DNA from: an uncultured Nioella sp.
Lineage (GTDB): Bacteria > Pseudomonadota > Alphaproteobacteria > Rhodobacterales > Rhodobacteraceae
Length of the DNA stretch: 64,000 nt
Direction of reading: 5' to 3'
Assembly: GCA_947495575.1 (NCBI GenBank)
Contig: CANLZL010000002.1
Span: 730,765 to 794,764, forward strand
The position numbers and the translations under genes are program-made. Below the pieces are notes generated by a model. It saw only the letters and a program-made list of their open reading frames with translations, was not told the origin of the DNA and did no database searches. Positions 63,564 to 64,000 of the stretch are shown piece after piece (position 1 is the stretch's first letter; every line of letters starts with the position of its first letter).

Positions 63564-64000
63564 ATGCGCTACCTGATTGCTTCCTTTTCGCTAATTGCAA
63601 CTCCTGTCATGGCAGATGTACCGAATGTCGTGACCGATTTCGGGCCGGTCCATGGGTTGGCCGCACGCGTTATGGACGGTTTGGGCGCGCCGGATGTGTT
63701 GTTACCTGCCGGGGCATCGCCCCACCATTTCGCACTGCGCGGATCGCAGGCGTCAGCGATCGAGCAAGCCGATCTGATCCTTTGGATTGGCCCTGACCTG
63801 ACACCATGGTTGGAAGACGCGATTGAAACTCTCGCACCAGAGGCGCAGGCGCTTTCCCTATTGCACGCCCCCGGGACGCACATTCTGGAGGCACGAGAAG
63901 AGGTGCTTTTCCAGCATGAGGACCATGAGGACCATGAGGACCATGAGGACCATGAGGACCATGAGGACCATGAGGACCATGAGGACCATGAGGACCATGA
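63564..64000 (+). CDS. znuA: Zinc ABC transporter substrate-binding protein (partial, runs off the end)
   Basis: The first 145 codons of a ZnuA-type metal-binding protein. A signal peptide (cleavage near VMA|DV, residue 17) precedes VVTDFGPVHGLAARVM, GASPHHFALRGSQASAIEQADLILWIGPDLTPWLE, where H53/H54 lie at the usual first zinc-ligand position. From residue 118 on the protein is (His-Glu-Asp)n, the His-rich loop that gathers zinc in ZnuA, still open at the window edge. Start ATG has GAGGA 6 bp upstream. Confidence 0.92.
   Translation, partial: MRYLIASFSLIATPVMADVPNVVTDFGPVHGLAARVMDGLGAPDVLLPAGASPHHFALRGSQASAIEQADLILWIGPDLTPWLEDAIETLAPEAQALSLLHAPGTHILEAREEVLFQHEDHEDHEDHEDHEDHEDHEDHEDHEDH
63915..64000 (+). 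repeat. Perfect 9-bp tandem repeat inside znuA
   Basis: CATGAGGAC is repeated nine times without a single difference and a tenth copy is cut by the window end. It is in frame (His-Glu-Asp), so gain or loss of units would change the length of the zinc-binding loop without breaking the gene. Confidence 0.95.

Noticed and set aside
63915..64000. Tandem repeat considered as a CRISPR array
   Set aside because: 9-bp units without spacers, in frame inside znuA.

Overview
The window looks like chromosome from a marine Rhodobacterales (Roseobacter-group) alphaproteobacterium. The reasons are gene content and order: murA–DUF2948–hisD–UPF0262–phosphatase–infA–maf–RNase E/G–yacG, a tauR/tpa and tauABC taurine system, a rhizobial-type rhaDI / rhaRSTPQMK rhamnose locus, and MocR and Zur types typical of the group. 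There is no phage, transposon, CRISPR or rRNA. Coding density is high, with many ATGA/TGATG overlaps marking translationally coupled operons.

Layout. (1) 131-8962: a LysR regulator and a coupled six-gene catabolic operon (hydantoinase/oxoprolinase-like HyuA and HyuB, a DAO-type FAD oxidoreductase, an HpaI-type aldolase, a class I aminotransferase, a uronate-dehydrogenase-like enzyme); substrate unknown. (2) 9023-11925: a small acidic protein, a cold-shock protein, an unrecognised 226-aa protein and an aromatic/aspartate aminotransferase. (3) 12521-17327: a guanidine-I (ykkC) riboswitch heading an ABC transporter, an 'agmatinase-family' enzyme that reads as a nickel guanidine hydrolase, and two small His-containing proteins that may serve its metal supply. 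This is the most interesting system here. (4) 17917-28626: complete L-rhamnose uptake and catabolism. (5) 28789-36190: tRNA-Phe and taurine use (tauR, tpa, tauCBA), where TauC carries an unusual Big_9/cadherin-like periplasmic insert. (6) 36598-44940: the conserved housekeeping run, interrupted by a nitrilase + GNAT pair and by a second GNAT. (7) 45026-53405: tRNA-Thr, then an operon of kinase, enolase paralogue, FAH-family enzyme and two SDRs under a repeated palindromic operator, next to a betaine-type ABC transporter; pathway not recognised. (8) 53825-57378: AroQ, then the arsRC–gap–arsJ arsenate-exporting operon with its own operator. (9) 57542-64000: an acyl-CoA synthetase, an MsbA-like ABC exporter, and the zinc system znuB-znuC-zur, divergent from znuA across a Zur box. 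The window ends inside a perfect 9-bp repeat in znuA encoding (His-Glu-Asp)n.

How the parts work together: most of the accessory DNA is for scavenging nitrogen, sulfur and carbon from small organic molecules (guanidine, taurine, rhamnose, betaine-like amines, a lactam/hydantoin-like compound). Four separate transporter operons place a GC-rich stem-loop directly after the binding-protein gene, which probably sets the excess of binding protein over membrane parts. All functional calls come from reading motifs and gene context; no database search was run.
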